From contig NZ_JASGJZ010000001.1 of the NCBI RefSeq assembly GCF_047601025.1, positions 4,340,001 to 4,404,000 on the forward strand: 64,000 nucleotides of DNA, in the 5' to 3' direction. Position 1 is the first letter of the stretch. Each line of letters begins with the position of its first letter. The translations under genes were made by a program, and so were the position numbers. Source of the DNA: Pseudorhodoferax sp047601025 (lineage in GTDB: Bacteria > Pseudomonadota > Gammaproteobacteria > Burkholderiales > Burkholderiaceae_C). The notes under the pieces are model-generated. The model saw only the letters and a program-made list of their open reading frames with translations. It searched no databases and was not told where the DNA came from. Shown here piece after piece: positions 52,695 through 62,178 of the stretch.

Positions 52695-53759
52695 TCAGCT
52701 GCCGCTGCTGCCGTCGTCCGGCGGCGCGATGCCCAGCAGCTCTTCCAGCTGCGCGAGCGTGGTGCCGTCCTTCATCACGTGGCGCAGCCAGGCGTGCAGC
52801 GGCATGTCGCCCCAGGCGGCCGCGCGCTCGACCAGGTAGGCCACCGGGCTGTGCGGCTCGGTGCGGCGGAAGAACTCGGCCACCTCGCGCAGCTGCGCCA
52901 GCGCCTGCGCGCGCGTGGCCGGCGCGCCACCGGCGAAGGTGCCGCCGGCCGCGGCGGGCGCCTCGGGCGCGGCCGGCTTGCCGGCGGTGGATGGCGGCGG
53001 GGCGGCGTCGGTCCTGCCCCCCATCTCGCGTACCAGGCGCTCCAGTTCGGCCACCGCATCGGCCACCGCCTCGCGCGTGGCGACGAAGCCGGGGCCGTCG
53101 TCGCCCAGGCGCGCATCCACCGCCTGCTGCAGTCCGTTCAGGGCCGCGGCGGCGCGGCGCGCGCCGGCCAGCGCCGCCACTACGTCGGCCACCGGCGCCT
53201 GGCGCTGCACGCGCAGGATGTCGTCCATGTTCGGGTAGCCCTCGGCCTGCGCGCTGCCTTCCGGCGCCAGCGCGCGCTGGCGGGCGGCATCCAGGTCGGC
53301 CAGCGTGAAGCCGGCGTCCTCGTGCCGCAGCACGGCCACGCGGCGGCAGGCGCTGCCCACCAGGGCCAGCAGCCACTGGATGCTGCCGATGCGCTGCTCC
53401 TGGTCGCCGTCCTCGGCCTGCGGGTGCACGTCGTTCCAGGCGCCGTCGACCAGCCCGGCGTACAGGTCCAGCCCGTCGGCCAGCCCGGCATAGCCGCGCA
53501 GGCGCGCGGCCGCCTCGGTGTACCAGCCCGCCACGCGCAGGTCCTTGCTGCGCTCGCCCAGCAGCGTCTCGCAGGCTTGCAGCACGCCCGGCCAGTCGGC
53601 GCGCTTGAGGGCGGTCTTCCAGTCGCCCTGCTTCAGCGTGGCGTCGTCCTCGCGCCGCAGCTCGCGCAGCGCGTCGAACTCGGCGGAGAAGCTCATGTCG
53701 GGGCCGCAGGGGGCGTCCGCGTCGAACGGGCGCAGCAGCGGGGCGAGGTCGGTGTTCAT
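52695..53759 (-). CDS. tssA: T6SS assembly protein TssA
   Basis: A 354-residue TssA. ATG 53759 gives MNTDLAPLLRPFDADAPCGP, the standard ImpA_N start. The N-domain has SFSAEFDALRELRREDDATL and RSKDLRVAGWYTEAAARLRG, followed by GAWNDVHPQAEDGDQEQRIG. A Pro/Ala linker leads to a C-terminal domain with VAEFFRRTEPHSPVAYLVER, the signature of short-type TssA proteins. TssA primes the baseplate and coordinates sheath polymerisation in the cytosol. It is transcribed toward the tssM operon. Confidence 0.95.
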   Translation of the reverse strand: MNTDLAPLLRPFDADAPCGPDMSFSAEFDALRELRREDDATLKQGDWKTALKRADWPGVLQACETLLGERSKDLRVAGWYTEAAARLRGYAGLADGLDLYAGLVDGAWNDVHPQAEDGDQEQRIGSIQWLLALVGSACRRVAVLRHEDAGFTLADLDAARQRALAPEGSAQAEGYPNMDDILRVQRQAPVADVVAALAGARRAAAALNGLQQAVDARLGDDGPGFVATREAVADAVAELERLVREMGGRTDAAPPPSTAGKPAAPEAPAAAGGTFAGGAPATRAQALAQLREVAEFFRRTEPHSPVAYLVERAAAWGDMPLHAWLRHVMKDGTTLAQLEELLGIAPPDDGSSGS

Positions 53760-53938
53760 GGTGTCGGGATGGCGGGTGGATGCAGGCAGGCGGCTTGGCG
53801 CGGGTGGTGGCCGGGGATGCGTCCGCGGCCCGCAATGATCGCCGGCCCTGGCGGGTGCGCTGGCCCTCGGCGTCCGCATGCCAGGCCGGGGCCATTATGC
53901 GGCCCGCCGCTCCGGGGCAGCGGGCCTGCGTGGCCGCT

Positions 53939-54994
53939 TCAGGCCACGGTGTCCGGCAGGCTGGCCATGTCGATCACGAAGCGGTAGCGCACGTCCGAGC
54001 GCTCCATGCGCTCGAAGGCCTGGTTGATCTGGTCCATGCGGATCATTTCACAGTCGGGCAGGATGTTCCGGCGCGCGCAGAAGTCCAGCATTTCCTGGGT
54101 CTCGGGGATGCCGCCGATCATCGATCCGGCGATGCGCCGGCGGCCCATGATGGCGGGCACGGTGAACAGCTCGTCCATGTTGCCGAGCTGGCCGACCAGC
54201 ACCAGCGTGGCGTCGATGTCCAGCAGCGGGACGTAGGGGTTGATGTCGTGCTTGACCGGCACGGTGTCGATGATCACGTCGAAGCCGTTGGCCGCGGCGG
54301 CCAGCGCCTGGGCGTCGGAGGTGTCGAGCAGGCGGTCGGCGCCCAGCGCCAGCGCGTCGGCCTCCTTGGCCCTGGAGCGGCTCAGCACCGTGACGTGCGC
54401 GCCCATGCCCACGGCCAGCTTCACGGCCATGTGGCCCAGGCCGCCCAGGCCGACCACCCCCACGCGGCTGCCGGGGCCGACGTTCCAGGTGCGCAGCGGC
54501 GAGTAGGTGGTGATGCCCGCGCACAGCAGCGGCGCGGCGCGCGACAGGTCCAGCCCTTCGGGCATGCGCAGCACGAAGTCGTCCTTCACCACGATGTGCC
54601 TGGAATAGCCGCCGTAGGTGGTCTCGCCGGTGACGCGGTCCCTGCCGTTGTAGGTCTCGGTGAGGATCTCGCGGCACATGTGCTCGTTGCCCAGGTGGCA
54701 CTGGTCGCAATGCTGGCAGCTGTCGACGAAGCAGCCCACGGCCACGTGCTCGCCCACCTTGTGCCTGGTGACCTCGGGGCCGACGGCGGTGACGCGGCCG
54801 ACGATCTCGTGGCCCGGCACCACCGGGTACATCGCGCGGCCCCAGTCGTTGCGGGCCATGTGCAGGTCGGAATGGCATACGCCGCAGTAGAGGATCTCGA
54901 TGCCCACGTCGTCGGGCCGCAGTGCGCGGCGCTCGATGGCGTGGGGGGCCATGGGGGAGGTGGCCGACTGGGCGGCGTAGCTGGCGGTTTTCAT
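53939..54994 (-). CDS. Zinc-dependent alcohol/aldehyde reductase (YahK/cinnamyl-type)
   Basis: A 351-residue medium-chain dehydrogenase. Catalytic zinc ligands lie in YCGVCHSDLHMARNDWG and YPVVPGHEIVGRV. The structural zinc site has Cys residues in CQHCDQCHLGNEHMC. The nucleotide-binding Rossmann motif is GVVGLGGLGHMAVKLA. The pattern and length match NADP-dependent YahK/CAD-like aldehyde reductases, which reduce a broad set of aldehydes. It is the last gene of the minus-strand dehydrogenase cluster; the next upstream gene is an SDR. Confidence 0.92.
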   Translation of the reverse strand: MKTASYAAQSATSPMAPHAIERRALRPDDVGIEILYCGVCHSDLHMARNDWGRAMYPVVPGHEIVGRVTAVGPEVTRHKVGEHVAVGCFVDSCQHCDQCHLGNEHMCREILTETYNGRDRVTGETTYGGYSRHIVVKDDFVLRMPEGLDLSRAAPLLCAGITTYSPLRTWNVGPGSRVGVVGLGGLGHMAVKLAVGMGAHVTVLSRSRAKEADALALGADRLLDTSDAQALAAAANGFDVIIDTVPVKHDINPYVPLLDIDATLVLVGQLGNMDELFTVPAIMGRRRIAGSMIGGIPETQEMLDFCARRNILPDCEMIRMDQINQAFERMERSDVRYRFVIDMASLPDTVA

Positions 54995-55078
54995 GGGTCG
55001 TGGTGCTTTCTCAAAAATCGTGGCTGCCAGCGCTTGGCTGGCGGGCGCCGGCGGCCAAGCGGGCGATGCAAGTAGTCG

Positions 55079-55939
55079 TCAAAGCGCCTGGGCCGTGTTC
55101 TTCACGGCGCCGGGGATCAGCGTGTCCTCGCCGCGGGCGCGCCACTGGGCCAGGTCGCGCTTGCGCGAGGCGACGGCGCCTTCCCACAGCTGGTAGGCGT
55201 CCTCGCCCAGCATCAGGCGCACCGGCGCGGTGTCGCTGTCCACCATGTCGATGACCACCTGCATGCCCTTGGCCGGGTCGCCCATCTGCTGGCCGTTCTG
55301 CGTGGCGTAGTAATCGTCCATGCCCGCGTCCAGCGGCGCGTAGTCGGCGATGCGGCCCTCGGCCTTCATGGCGGCGCTGCCCGCGAAGCCGGTGCGGAAG
55401 GCGCCGGGCTCGACCAGCGTCACGCGCACGCCGAAGGGCTTGACCTCGTGGTGCAGCGCCTCGGTGAAGCCTTCCAGCGCGAACTTGGAAGCGTTGTACA
55501 GGCCGCTGCCGGGGAAGGCCACCAGGCCGGCGATGCTGGTCAGGTTGAGGATGTGGCCCGCTTTGCGCGCGCGCATCTGCGGCAGCACCTCGCGCGACAG
55601 CTCGGCGGCGGCGAAGAAGTTCAGTTCCATCTGCGCACGGATCTGCGCGGAGGTGAACTCCTCCAGCGCACCGTAGGAACCCGCGCCGGCGATGTTGGCC
55701 AGCACGTCGATGCGGCCGAACTTGTCGTTCGCGGCCTGGAGCGCGGCGGCGCGCGAGGCGGCGTCGGTCACGTCCAGCTGCAGCGCCAGCGCGCGCTCGC
55801 CGTGCGCGGCGGCGATGGCTTGCAGCGGCTCCAGGCGGCGCGCGGTCAGCACGGCGCTGTCGCCCCTGGCCAGAACGAGCCGGGCCAGTTCCTTGCCGAA
55901 GCCGGACGATGCGCCGGTGATGAACCAGGTTTTGCTCAT
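55079..55939 (-). CDS. SDR-family oxidoreductase
   Basis: A 286-residue classical short-chain dehydrogenase. The cofactor motif is TWFITGASSGFGKELARLVL (TGxxxGxG). IDVLANIAGAGSYG holds the structural Asn-Ala-Gly, and the active site is LNLTSIAGLV with YNASKFALEG (Tyr-x-x-x-Lys). The C-terminus PVRLMLGEDAYQLWE is typical of a subgroup seen next to AraC regulators. It is a close paralogue of the protein at 57847-58713. The substrate is unknown. Confidence 0.92.
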   Translation of the reverse strand: MSKTWFITGASSGFGKELARLVLARGDSAVLTARRLEPLQAIAAAHGERALALQLDVTDAASRAAALQAANDKFGRIDVLANIAGAGSYGALEEFTSAQIRAQMELNFFAAAELSREVLPQMRARKAGHILNLTSIAGLVAFPGSGLYNASKFALEGFTEALHHEVKPFGVRVTLVEPGAFRTGFAGSAAMKAEGRIADYAPLDAGMDDYYATQNGQQMGDPAKGMQVVIDMVDSDTAPVRLMLGEDAYQLWEGAVASRKRDLAQWRARGEDTLIPGAVKNTAQAL

Positions 55940-55959
55940 GTCGATACTCCTTGGAAGAA

Positions 55960-56730
55960 TCAGAAGTTGATGCCGTTGTCCACCGTCAGCACGCGGCCCG
56001 TCACGGCGCGCGACATGTCGCTGGCAAGATAAAGAATGGCGTTGGCCTGGTCTTGCGGCTGGGTCGCGGGCAATTCCAGATTGCTGTACAGCGCGCCGTA
56101 CTTGGCCATGCCCGAGCAGCCGCCCAGCATGTTGCCATCGAAGTAGGCGCGCGCCAGATCGGTATCGGTCGCGCCCGGTGCCACCGCGTTGCAGCGGATC
56201 TTCGTACCGGCGAAGCGGATGGCGATGTTGCGGGTCAGGTTGTTCACCGCGCCCTTGGTGGAGGTATAGGCCGGGCCGCACACCGGCAGTTCGCCATTGA
56301 CCGACGACACGTTGACGATCACGCCTTCGTCGCGCGGCATGAAGTGCTGCACGGCCTCGCGGCAGAAGCGGAACACGCCCAGATAGTTCACGCTCACCAC
56401 CTGCTCCAGCACTTCGTCGGTGGTTTCCTCGATCGAGCACAGATCGGCGATGCCGGCGTTGTTGACCAGGATGTCCACCTGGCCGAAGGCTTCGATCGCA
56501 CGCTCGAACACTTGCTTCGGTGCGGCACGGTCGGCGGAATCGGCCACCACGCCGATGGCTTTGCCACCCTGGGCCGTCAGCGCCTGCACGGCTTCGTCCA
56601 GTTCCTTCTGCCGGCGCGCGGTGATGACGACGTTGGCGCCTTCGGCGATGAACAGTTCGGCCGCTGCACGGCCAATGCCTTTGCTGCCGCCGGTGATGAC
56701 GGCGGTCCTGCCTTGGAGAAGTTGTTTCAT
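55960..56730 (-). CDS. SDR-family oxidoreductase (FabG-like)
   Basis: A 256-residue classical SDR. It shows AVITGGSKGIGRAAAELF (cofactor), GQVDILVNNAGIADL, VIVNVSSVNGELPVCGPAYT and STKGAVNNLTRNIA (active-site Ser, Tyr, Lys). The end is MSRAVTGRVLTVDNGINF, as in FabG-like proteins. ATG 56730 is preceded by GGAGCTCC, a fair ribosome binding site. It lies 20 bp before the next SDR, so co-transcription is likely. Substrate unknown. Confidence 0.92.
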   Translation of the reverse strand: MKQLLQGRTAVITGGSKGIGRAAAELFIAEGANVVITARRQKELDEAVQALTAQGGKAIGVVADSADRAAPKQVFERAIEAFGQVDILVNNAGIADLCSIEETTDEVLEQVVSVNYLGVFRFCREAVQHFMPRDEGVIVNVSSVNGELPVCGPAYTSTKGAVNNLTRNIAIRFAGTKIRCNAVAPGATDTDLARAYFDGNMLGGCSGMAKYGALYSNLELPATQPQDQANAILYLASDMSRAVTGRVLTVDNGINF

Positions 56731-56759
56731 GGGAGCTCCTGTCGATGGTGTGGAGGGGT

Positions 56760-57716
56760 TCAGGCGAATGCGTCGATGCCGGTCAGCTCGGCCGACAGCT
56801 TCCACAGGCGCCGGGCCTGCCCGGGGTCGATGGCGTAGCTGCGCACGCCGGATTCGGTGGGCTGCGGACTGTCGTCGCGCCGCGCCACGTCGCAGTCCTC
56901 GCAATACAGGCCGCCCTTGCCCTGCAGCAGTGGCGAGGTGGCGGCCCACACCGTGGTGGCGGCGCCTTGCGGCACGGTCTTGAAGGTCGGGTCGATCAGG
57001 TCGCCCTGGTCGTCGAACCAGCCCAGGGCCTGCATTTCCGCCATGTCCATGTGGCGCTGCAGCGGCGTGTGGATCTTGCCGGGGTGCACCGAGAACGCGC
57101 GCACGCCCTTGGCCTGGCCCAGGATGTCGAGCTGCCTGGCGAACAGTGCGGTGGCCGTCTTGGACTGGCCGTAGGCCAGCCATTTGTCGTAGCCGGTGGT
57201 GAACTGCACGTCGTCCCAGCGCATGGGGCAGTAGTGATGGCCCATGGACGACAGCGCCACGACGCGCGCGCCGGGCGCGATGGCGGGCCACAGCAGGTTG
57301 ACCAGCGCGTAGTGGCCCAGGTGGTTGGTGCCGAACTGCGACTCCCAGCCGTTGCCGACGCGGGTTTCGGGGTTGGCCATGACGGCGGCGTTGCAGATGG
57401 CGATGCCGGCCGTGCGCCCGCTGGCGACGAAGCGCCCGGCACAGGCGCGCACGCTGTCCAGGTCGGCCAGGTCGAGCCGATCCACCTCGACGTTCCTGAC
57501 GCCGTCCAGCGCCTGGTGCGCCGCTTCCGGGTGGCGTGCCAGCACCAGCACGTGCGCACCGGCGCCGGCCAGGGCCCGGGTGGTTTCCTGGCCCAGGCCC
57601 GAATGGCCGCCGGTGACGATGGCGAGCTTGCCGGAAAGGTCGATGCCGGCCAGCACGTCGGCAGCGGTGCTGCGGGCGCCGAAGCCCGGGTTCAGGGGTG
57701 TTTGCGGATCTTGCAT
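56760..57716 (-). CDS. SDR-family oxidoreductase (retinol dehydrogenase-like)
   Basis: A 318-residue SDR. The cofactor motif is KLAIVTGGHSGLGQETTRAL, followed by NAAVMANPETRVGNGWESQF and GTNHLGHYALVNLLWPAI. The active site is VVALSSMGHH with YGQSKTATALFARQL. An 18-residue N-terminal extension before the Rossmann fold and a long C-terminus with CEDCDVARR are typical of the oxidoreductases annotated as retinol-dehydrogenase-like. ATG 57716 was selected over the longer open frame because it lies just before the conserved start. Substrate unknown. Confidence 0.9.
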   Translation of the reverse strand: MQDPQTPLNPGFGARSTAADVLAGIDLSGKLAIVTGGHSGLGQETTRALAGAGAHVLVLARHPEAAHQALDGVRNVEVDRLDLADLDSVRACAGRFVASGRTAGIAICNAAVMANPETRVGNGWESQFGTNHLGHYALVNLLWPAIAPGARVVALSSMGHHYCPMRWDDVQFTTGYDKWLAYGQSKTATALFARQLDILGQAKGVRAFSVHPGKIHTPLQRHMDMAEMQALGWFDDQGDLIDPTFKTVPQGAATTVWAATSPLLQGKGGLYCEDCDVARRDDSPQPTESGVRSYAIDPGQARRLWKLSAELTGIDAFA

Positions 57717-57846
57717 GGTGGTGGCTTGGTTCGAGTCGTGTTCAGGAGCGTCCTCCGATCCGCGTCGGCCCGCTCGACCGCCAGGCGCGGCCCCGCCGCC
57801 GCGACCTGGGCGGCAGGGTGCGGGGCAGGGGACGAGCGGTACAGCG

Positions 57847-58713
57847 TCACAGCTTGATTGCCTCGAATACGGCATCGTCGAACGCCGTGTCCTCGCCACG
57901 CGCGCGCCAGCTGTTGAGGTCCTCGATGCGCTTGGCGATGGTCGCGTCCCAGATCGAATAGGCATCGCGGCCCAGCATCAGGCGCACGGGCGGCGCGTCG
58001 CTGGCCACTACTTCGAGCATGCGCTTTGCAGCCTTGGCCGGGTCGCCCATCTGCTTGCCCGCGGAGGCCGCCAGGTAGGTCTCGAACGGCTCGACCACCG
58101 GGCGGTAGGCCGGGATGCTCTGCACCGGGCGCATGTTCACGTCGCCGGCGAACTCGGTGCGGAACGCGCCGGGCTCGACCAGCGTGACGTGGATGCCTAG
58201 CGGCCTGGCCTCGATGGCCAGCGCCTCCGTCCAGCCCTCGATGGCGAACTTGGCCGCGCAGTACGGGCCGGCGGCGTTCATGGAGACCAGCCCGGCGATG
58301 CTGCTGACGGTGAGGATGTGGCCCGCGCCCTGCTTGCGCATCTGCGGCAGCACGGCGCGGCTCATCTCGGCGGCGGCGAAGAAGTTCAGCTCCATCTGCG
58401 CGCGCAGCTGCTCCAGGCTGAACTCCTCGCAGGCGCCGGCCACGCCGCGCCCGGCCACGTTGGCCAGCACGTCGATGCGGCCGAAGCGCGCCAGCGTGCC
58501 GGCCACGGCCTTGTCGCGCGCGGCGGCGTCGGTCACGTCCACGGCCAGCGGCAGCACGCGGTCTTCATGGCCCTGGGCGATGGCTTGCAGGCGATCCAGG
58601 CGGCGAGCGGTGACGACGGCGCTGTCGCCATGGGCGATGACGGCCTCGGCCAGGGACTTGCCGAAGCCCGAGGAGGCGCCGGTGATCAGCCAGACTTTCC
58701 TGGCATTGCGCAT
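57847..58713 (-). CDS. SDR-family oxidoreductase
   Basis: A 288-residue classical SDR and the paralogue of 55079-55939. It has VWLITGASSGFGKSLAEAVI, IDVLANVAGRGVAGACEEFS and LTVSSIAGLVSMNAAGPYCA, with the active-site Tyr-x-x-x-Lys in YCAAKFAIEG. It ends with PVRLMLGRDAYSIWD. ATG 58713 is chosen because AAAGGA lies 7 bases upstream; ATG 58728 is possible. Having two similar SDRs in one cluster suggests local duplication. Confidence 0.92.
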   Translation of the reverse strand: MRNARKVWLITGASSGFGKSLAEAVIAHGDSAVVTARRLDRLQAIAQGHEDRVLPLAVDVTDAAARDKAVAGTLARFGRIDVLANVAGRGVAGACEEFSLEQLRAQMELNFFAAAEMSRAVLPQMRKQGAGHILTVSSIAGLVSMNAAGPYCAAKFAIEGWTEALAIEARPLGIHVTLVEPGAFRTEFAGDVNMRPVQSIPAYRPVVEPFETYLAASAGKQMGDPAKAAKRMLEVVASDAPPVRLMLGRDAYSIWDATIAKRIEDLNSWRARGEDTAFDDAVFEAIKL

Positions 58714-58729
58714 GTCGATTCCTTTCATG

Positions 58730-58915
58730 TCAGAGGGGGGGCGGCTCGCCATCGACCACCAGGTCGGCGCCGGTGATGGAGGGCGCCTCGTCGCCGGCCG
58801 GGAGCAGCGCGGCCTTGGCGCCTTCCTCGGCGAACACGCGGGCGACCACGGCGCCGATGCCGGTGCCGCTGCCCGCGCCGGTGACGATGGCGACCTTGTT
58901 CTGCAAGCGATGCAT
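58730..58915 (-). pseudogene. SDR remnant with central deletion
   Basis: From ATG 58915 it reads MHRLQNKVAIVTGAGSGTGI and VARVFAEEGAKAALL, a normal SDR N-terminus. It then passes directly to PSITGADLVVDGEPPPL, the usual SDR C-terminus. About 180 residues containing the active site are missing, yet the frame is kept. The product of 61 residues cannot be an enzyme. Confidence 0.85.
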
Positions 58916-58964
58916 GATGACTTTCCTGGGTAACGGGTAGAAAAACAGGGGCAACCCATCAGCG

Positions 58965-60022
58965 AACCGCTGAACGATGGCCCGTCCTCGACGCGCTGGC
59001 GCACGCCGTCAGCCGCAGCAACGCGCAGTGCTGCAGGCCCTGCGGCACGTCGGACCTGTCCGCGCAAGGCATCGGCCAGCGCGGCGACATCGCGCACGGC
59101 TTCCTCGACGCCCGCGCCGGCCATCGCCGTCTGCGCATGGGCGACATCGCCCACCGGGGCCACGCGGCCGCGCACGGCCTGCCGCGGGACGTACTCGGGG
59201 ATCGGCGTGGCGACGACCTCGCGCTGGCGCAGCGCCTGCACGATGCCCGGGCACCAGGGCCCGTCCCATTGCCGCCCGGTGCCCGGCCAGCGCTGCATAG
59301 CCCGCATCGGGAACAGGACCGGCGCGCGGCGTGTGCACCACGTGGCCATTCCGGACCACGCCGATCTCGCGCATCAGCGCGTTGTGCCCCGTGTCGAACC
59401 AGGTCCCGCCGAAGCGCGTGCCCCGCCTGCTCCTGTCGACCAGCGGATGGACCGCCACAAGCTCCCGGCCATGCGGAACGAAATCCGCGCCGCGGATGTG
59501 CTGTCGCCGGGCCTCGGGAGTCCCGCACCGGCCCAGCCAGGCGATGTAGCCTGCGTACCCGGCATGGCGCCGGTCGGCGGCCACGTCGTGGCGCACCACG
59601 CTGCGGCAGCCGTCGGCGCCGATGGGCACGTCGCCGTGCCAGGGGGCGCCGCTTTCGCCGCGTGCCCAGGCCGCTTCGCCTCGCTTGCCCGCCGCAGCCA
59701 CCCTGGCACCCTCGGCGATGCGGATGACCGCATCGGCCTTGGCGGCAGCGCGGGGCGCGGTGTAGACGTCCCACCCTGCATGCGGCAAGGGGCGCTGGCG
59801 GACTGCCGTGTCGCCCGGCACGTCGGCTGCGTGGCGGCAGGCGGTGGCGCCGATGGCGCGTTCCAGCGGTGCGCCGCCGGCGCGAAGGGCCGCGCTGCGC
59901 TGCGCGCGGCCGGCGGCGCGCTCCGGCACGGGGGAGGCGATGCCCGCGCGCGGCGGCGCCAGCGCCGCGCGGACCGCCCGCCCGGCGAGCCGCCGACGGT
60001 CACTGCGGCTGGGGCGCCCATG
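58965..60022 (-). pseudogene. Decayed FAD-dependent monooxygenase
   Basis: Pieces in different minus-strand frames match an aromatic-hydroxylase-like flavoprotein. The start is at about 60022 with VTVGGSPGG. Mid-part is GADGCRSVVRHDVAADRRHA, with YAGYIAWLG and LREIG-like sequence, and GRVAPVGDVAHAQTAMAGAG with VEEAVRDVAALADAL near 59150 forms the second FAD motif. Several frameshifts separate them and no single frame covers the gene, so it is dead. It was once the neighbour of the SDR genes in this cluster, perhaps acting on the same pathway. Confidence 0.75.
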
Positions 60023-61121
60023 CGCTGGATTCCTGGGTCTGCATGGCGCGCCACCAGCGGCGGCCCTCGTGGGGCGCGTCCATGTCGATGCGCTCGCCCA
60101 TCATCGGCGTGGCCACGGGCACGCCGCGCTCGGCGGCAACGCGCAGCACCTGCTCGAACGGGTCGTCCCAGGCATGCATGGACAGGTCGAACGTGCCGTT
60201 GTGGATGGGCAGCAGCCAGCGCCCGCGCAGATCCTGGTGCGCCTGCACGGTCTCGGGCGGATGCATGTGCACGTAGGGCCATTGCACGTTGTAGGCGCCG
60301 GTTTCCATCAGCGTCAGGTCGAACGGGCCGAAGCGCTCGCCGATCTCGGCGAAGCCGGTGAAGTAGCCGCTGTCGCCGCTGAAGAACAGGCGATAGTCGC
60401 CGTCCTGGATGACCCACGAGGCCCACAGCGTGCGGTTGCCGTCGCTGAAGCTGCGGCCCGAGAAATGCTGCGCGGGCGTGGCGGTCAGGCGCAGGCCATC
60501 GATCTCGGTGCCCTGCCACCAGTCGAACTGCCGGATCCTGGTCCGGGCGATGCCCCAGTCGGCCAGCCGGTCGCCCACGCCCAGCGGCGCGAGGAACAGT
60601 TCCACCTTGCCCGCCAACGCCTGGATGGCGGCGTGGTCGAGGTGGTCGTAGTGGTCGTGCGACAGGATCACGGCGCGGATCGGCGGCAGCTCGTCGATGC
60701 TGATCGGCGGCGCATGGAAGCGCCTGGGCCCGATGAACTGCACCGGCGCGGCGCGCTCGGAGAACACCGGGTCCGTCAGCCACCACTGGCCGCGCAGCTT
60801 CATCAGCAGCGTGGAGTGGCCCAGGCGGTACAGGCTGCGGTCGGGCGCGGCGTCGAGCTCGGCGCGCGTCAGGCGGTGGATGGGCACGGGCGCGGCGGGC
60901 ACGGTGCCGGCGGGCTTGTTGAAGAAAAAGTCCCACCACACGCCCAGCGTGGATTCGGGCAGGTCGCCCGGGCCGGGCGGGCGCTGGTTGTGGAAGCGCC
61001 CTTCCCGCGATTGGGGCGAGGCGGCGTAGTCGGCAATCTTCGGTTGCAGCATGGCGTAGGCGCTCCAGGCGATGAGCGCAATGAGGGCGGCAATGCCCGC
61101 ACGGCGGCGTAGAAAGGTCAT
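60000..61121 (-). CDS. Metallo-beta-lactamase-fold hydrolase (UlaG/NAPE-PLD-like)
   Basis: A 373-residue MBL-fold protein with an N-terminal hydrophobic segment (AGIAALIALIAWSAYAML) that should anchor or export it. The metal-binding signature is AVILSHDHYDHLDHAAI. Other conserved parts are RLGHSTLLMKLRGQWWLTDP, ATPAQHFSGRSFSDGNRTLW, YRLFFSGDSGYFTGFAEIGE and LLPIHNGTFDLSMH. This pattern is close to bacterial NAPE-PLD-like and UlaG-like hydrolases of unknown substrate. ATG 61121 is supported by position before the signal segment. Its 3' end overlaps the monooxygenase relic. Confidence 0.88.
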   Translation of the reverse strand: MTFLRRRAGIAALIALIAWSAYAMLQPKIADYAASPQSREGRFHNQRPPGPGDLPESTLGVWWDFFFNKPAGTVPAAPVPIHRLTRAELDAAPDRSLYRLGHSTLLMKLRGQWWLTDPVFSERAAPVQFIGPRRFHAPPISIDELPPIRAVILSHDHYDHLDHAAIQALAGKVELFLAPLGVGDRLADWGIARTRIRQFDWWQGTEIDGLRLTATPAQHFSGRSFSDGNRTLWASWVIQDGDYRLFFSGDSGYFTGFAEIGERFGPFDLTLMETGAYNVQWPYVHMHPPETVQAHQDLRGRWLLPIHNGTFDLSMHAWDDPFEQVLRVAAERGVPVATPMMGERIDMDAPHEGRRWWRAMQTQESSAWAPQPQ

Positions 61122-61209
61122 GGGAAAACGGAACCTGCCCAAAGGCTGCGCCGACTGCGCAGCGCCAGCATGGGCTGTGGTGCTGCGCGTGGAAGGCTGG
61201 GTCAGGGCA

Positions 61210-62148
61210 TCAGGCGCCCAGGTGCTTCTTGTAGAACGGCACCAACTGCGCCAGCGCCTGGCTGGTGGCCTCGGGCTTGTCGTACAGGTCGTAGTGGCTC
61301 GTGTCCGGCAGGATCTGGATCGATTTCTCGTGCGACCGCGCGCGGCCATACAGCTCCAGCCCGTCGCGGTACGAGCCAAAGCCCCCCGGCACGCCGCCGA
61401 TGACGATGTGCAGCGGCTGCGTCAGCAGCAATTCGGCGAAGTGGAAGGCATCCCAGCCCACGGCCGCGCCGGTGCTGGTCAGGCGCAGCTTGTTGGGCGA
61501 ACCCGGCTGCTGGCCGCGCGGCGTGGTGTAGTACTGAACGGCCTCGACGATGTCGATGTCGTTGATGCCGGCCTTCGCGCGCTCGGCCTCGGAGCCGGGG
61601 ATGTAGCCCACGATCAGCGGATCGGCACCGCGCGCCTCCGCCGTGCGCTGCTTGGCGATGGCGTCCAGCGTCTTGATCGCGGCATCGGGCGACATGTCGC
61701 CTTCGCGCATCAGGCGGCCGTAGTTGGCAGCCACCACGGTGCCGACGGCCTTGAAGCGGCGGTCGGTCATCGCGGCGCTGACGGCATAGCCGCCGCCGCC
61801 GCACACGCCCAGCACGCCGATCTTCGCCTCGTCCACGTAGGGCAGGGTGACCAGGTAGTCCACCGCGCAGCGGAAGTCCTCCACGCGCGTGCCGGGGTCT
61901 TCGAGGAAGCGCGGCTCGCCGCCGCTGGCGCCCTGGGTGGAGGCGTCGAAGGCCAGGGTGATGAAACCGGCTTTCGTCAGCGCCTCGCCGTAGATGGCGC
62001 CCGAGGTCTGCTCCTTGCAGCTGCTGATGGGGTGGGCGCAGACGATGGCGGCGTACTTCCTGCCGGCGTCGAAGCCCTCGGGCAGGCGCAGCGTGGCGGC
62101 CACGTCCCAACTGCGGTTCTTGACGGTGATGGATTGTGCTTGGGTCAT
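61210..62148 (-). CDS. Alpha/beta hydrolase (dienelactone hydrolase/YcjY-like)
   Basis: A 312-residue alpha/beta hydrolase. Strand and oxyanion region: YAAIVCAHPISSCKEQTSGA. The nucleophile elbow is IGVLGVCGGGGYAVSAAM, where Cys replaces Ser, as in dienelactone hydrolases. The acid and His are in the C-terminal half (HIVIGGVPGGFGSYRD; LPDTSHYDLYDKPEATSQAL). It is 30 bp from a paralogue upstream, so the two are co-transcribed and were probably duplicated. Substrate unknown; lactones or esters are likely. Confidence 0.88.
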   Translation of the reverse strand: MTQAQSITVKNRSWDVAATLRLPEGFDAGRKYAAIVCAHPISSCKEQTSGAIYGEALTKAGFITLAFDASTQGASGGEPRFLEDPGTRVEDFRCAVDYLVTLPYVDEAKIGVLGVCGGGGYAVSAAMTDRRFKAVGTVVAANYGRLMREGDMSPDAAIKTLDAIAKQRTAEARGADPLIVGYIPGSEAERAKAGINDIDIVEAVQYYTTPRGQQPGSPNKLRLTSTGAAVGWDAFHFAELLLTQPLHIVIGGVPGGFGSYRDGLELYGRARSHEKSIQILPDTSHYDLYDKPEATSQALAQLVPFYKKHLGA

Positions 62149-62178
62149 GAAATGCTCCTGACGCGGCGGTGTGTGCGA

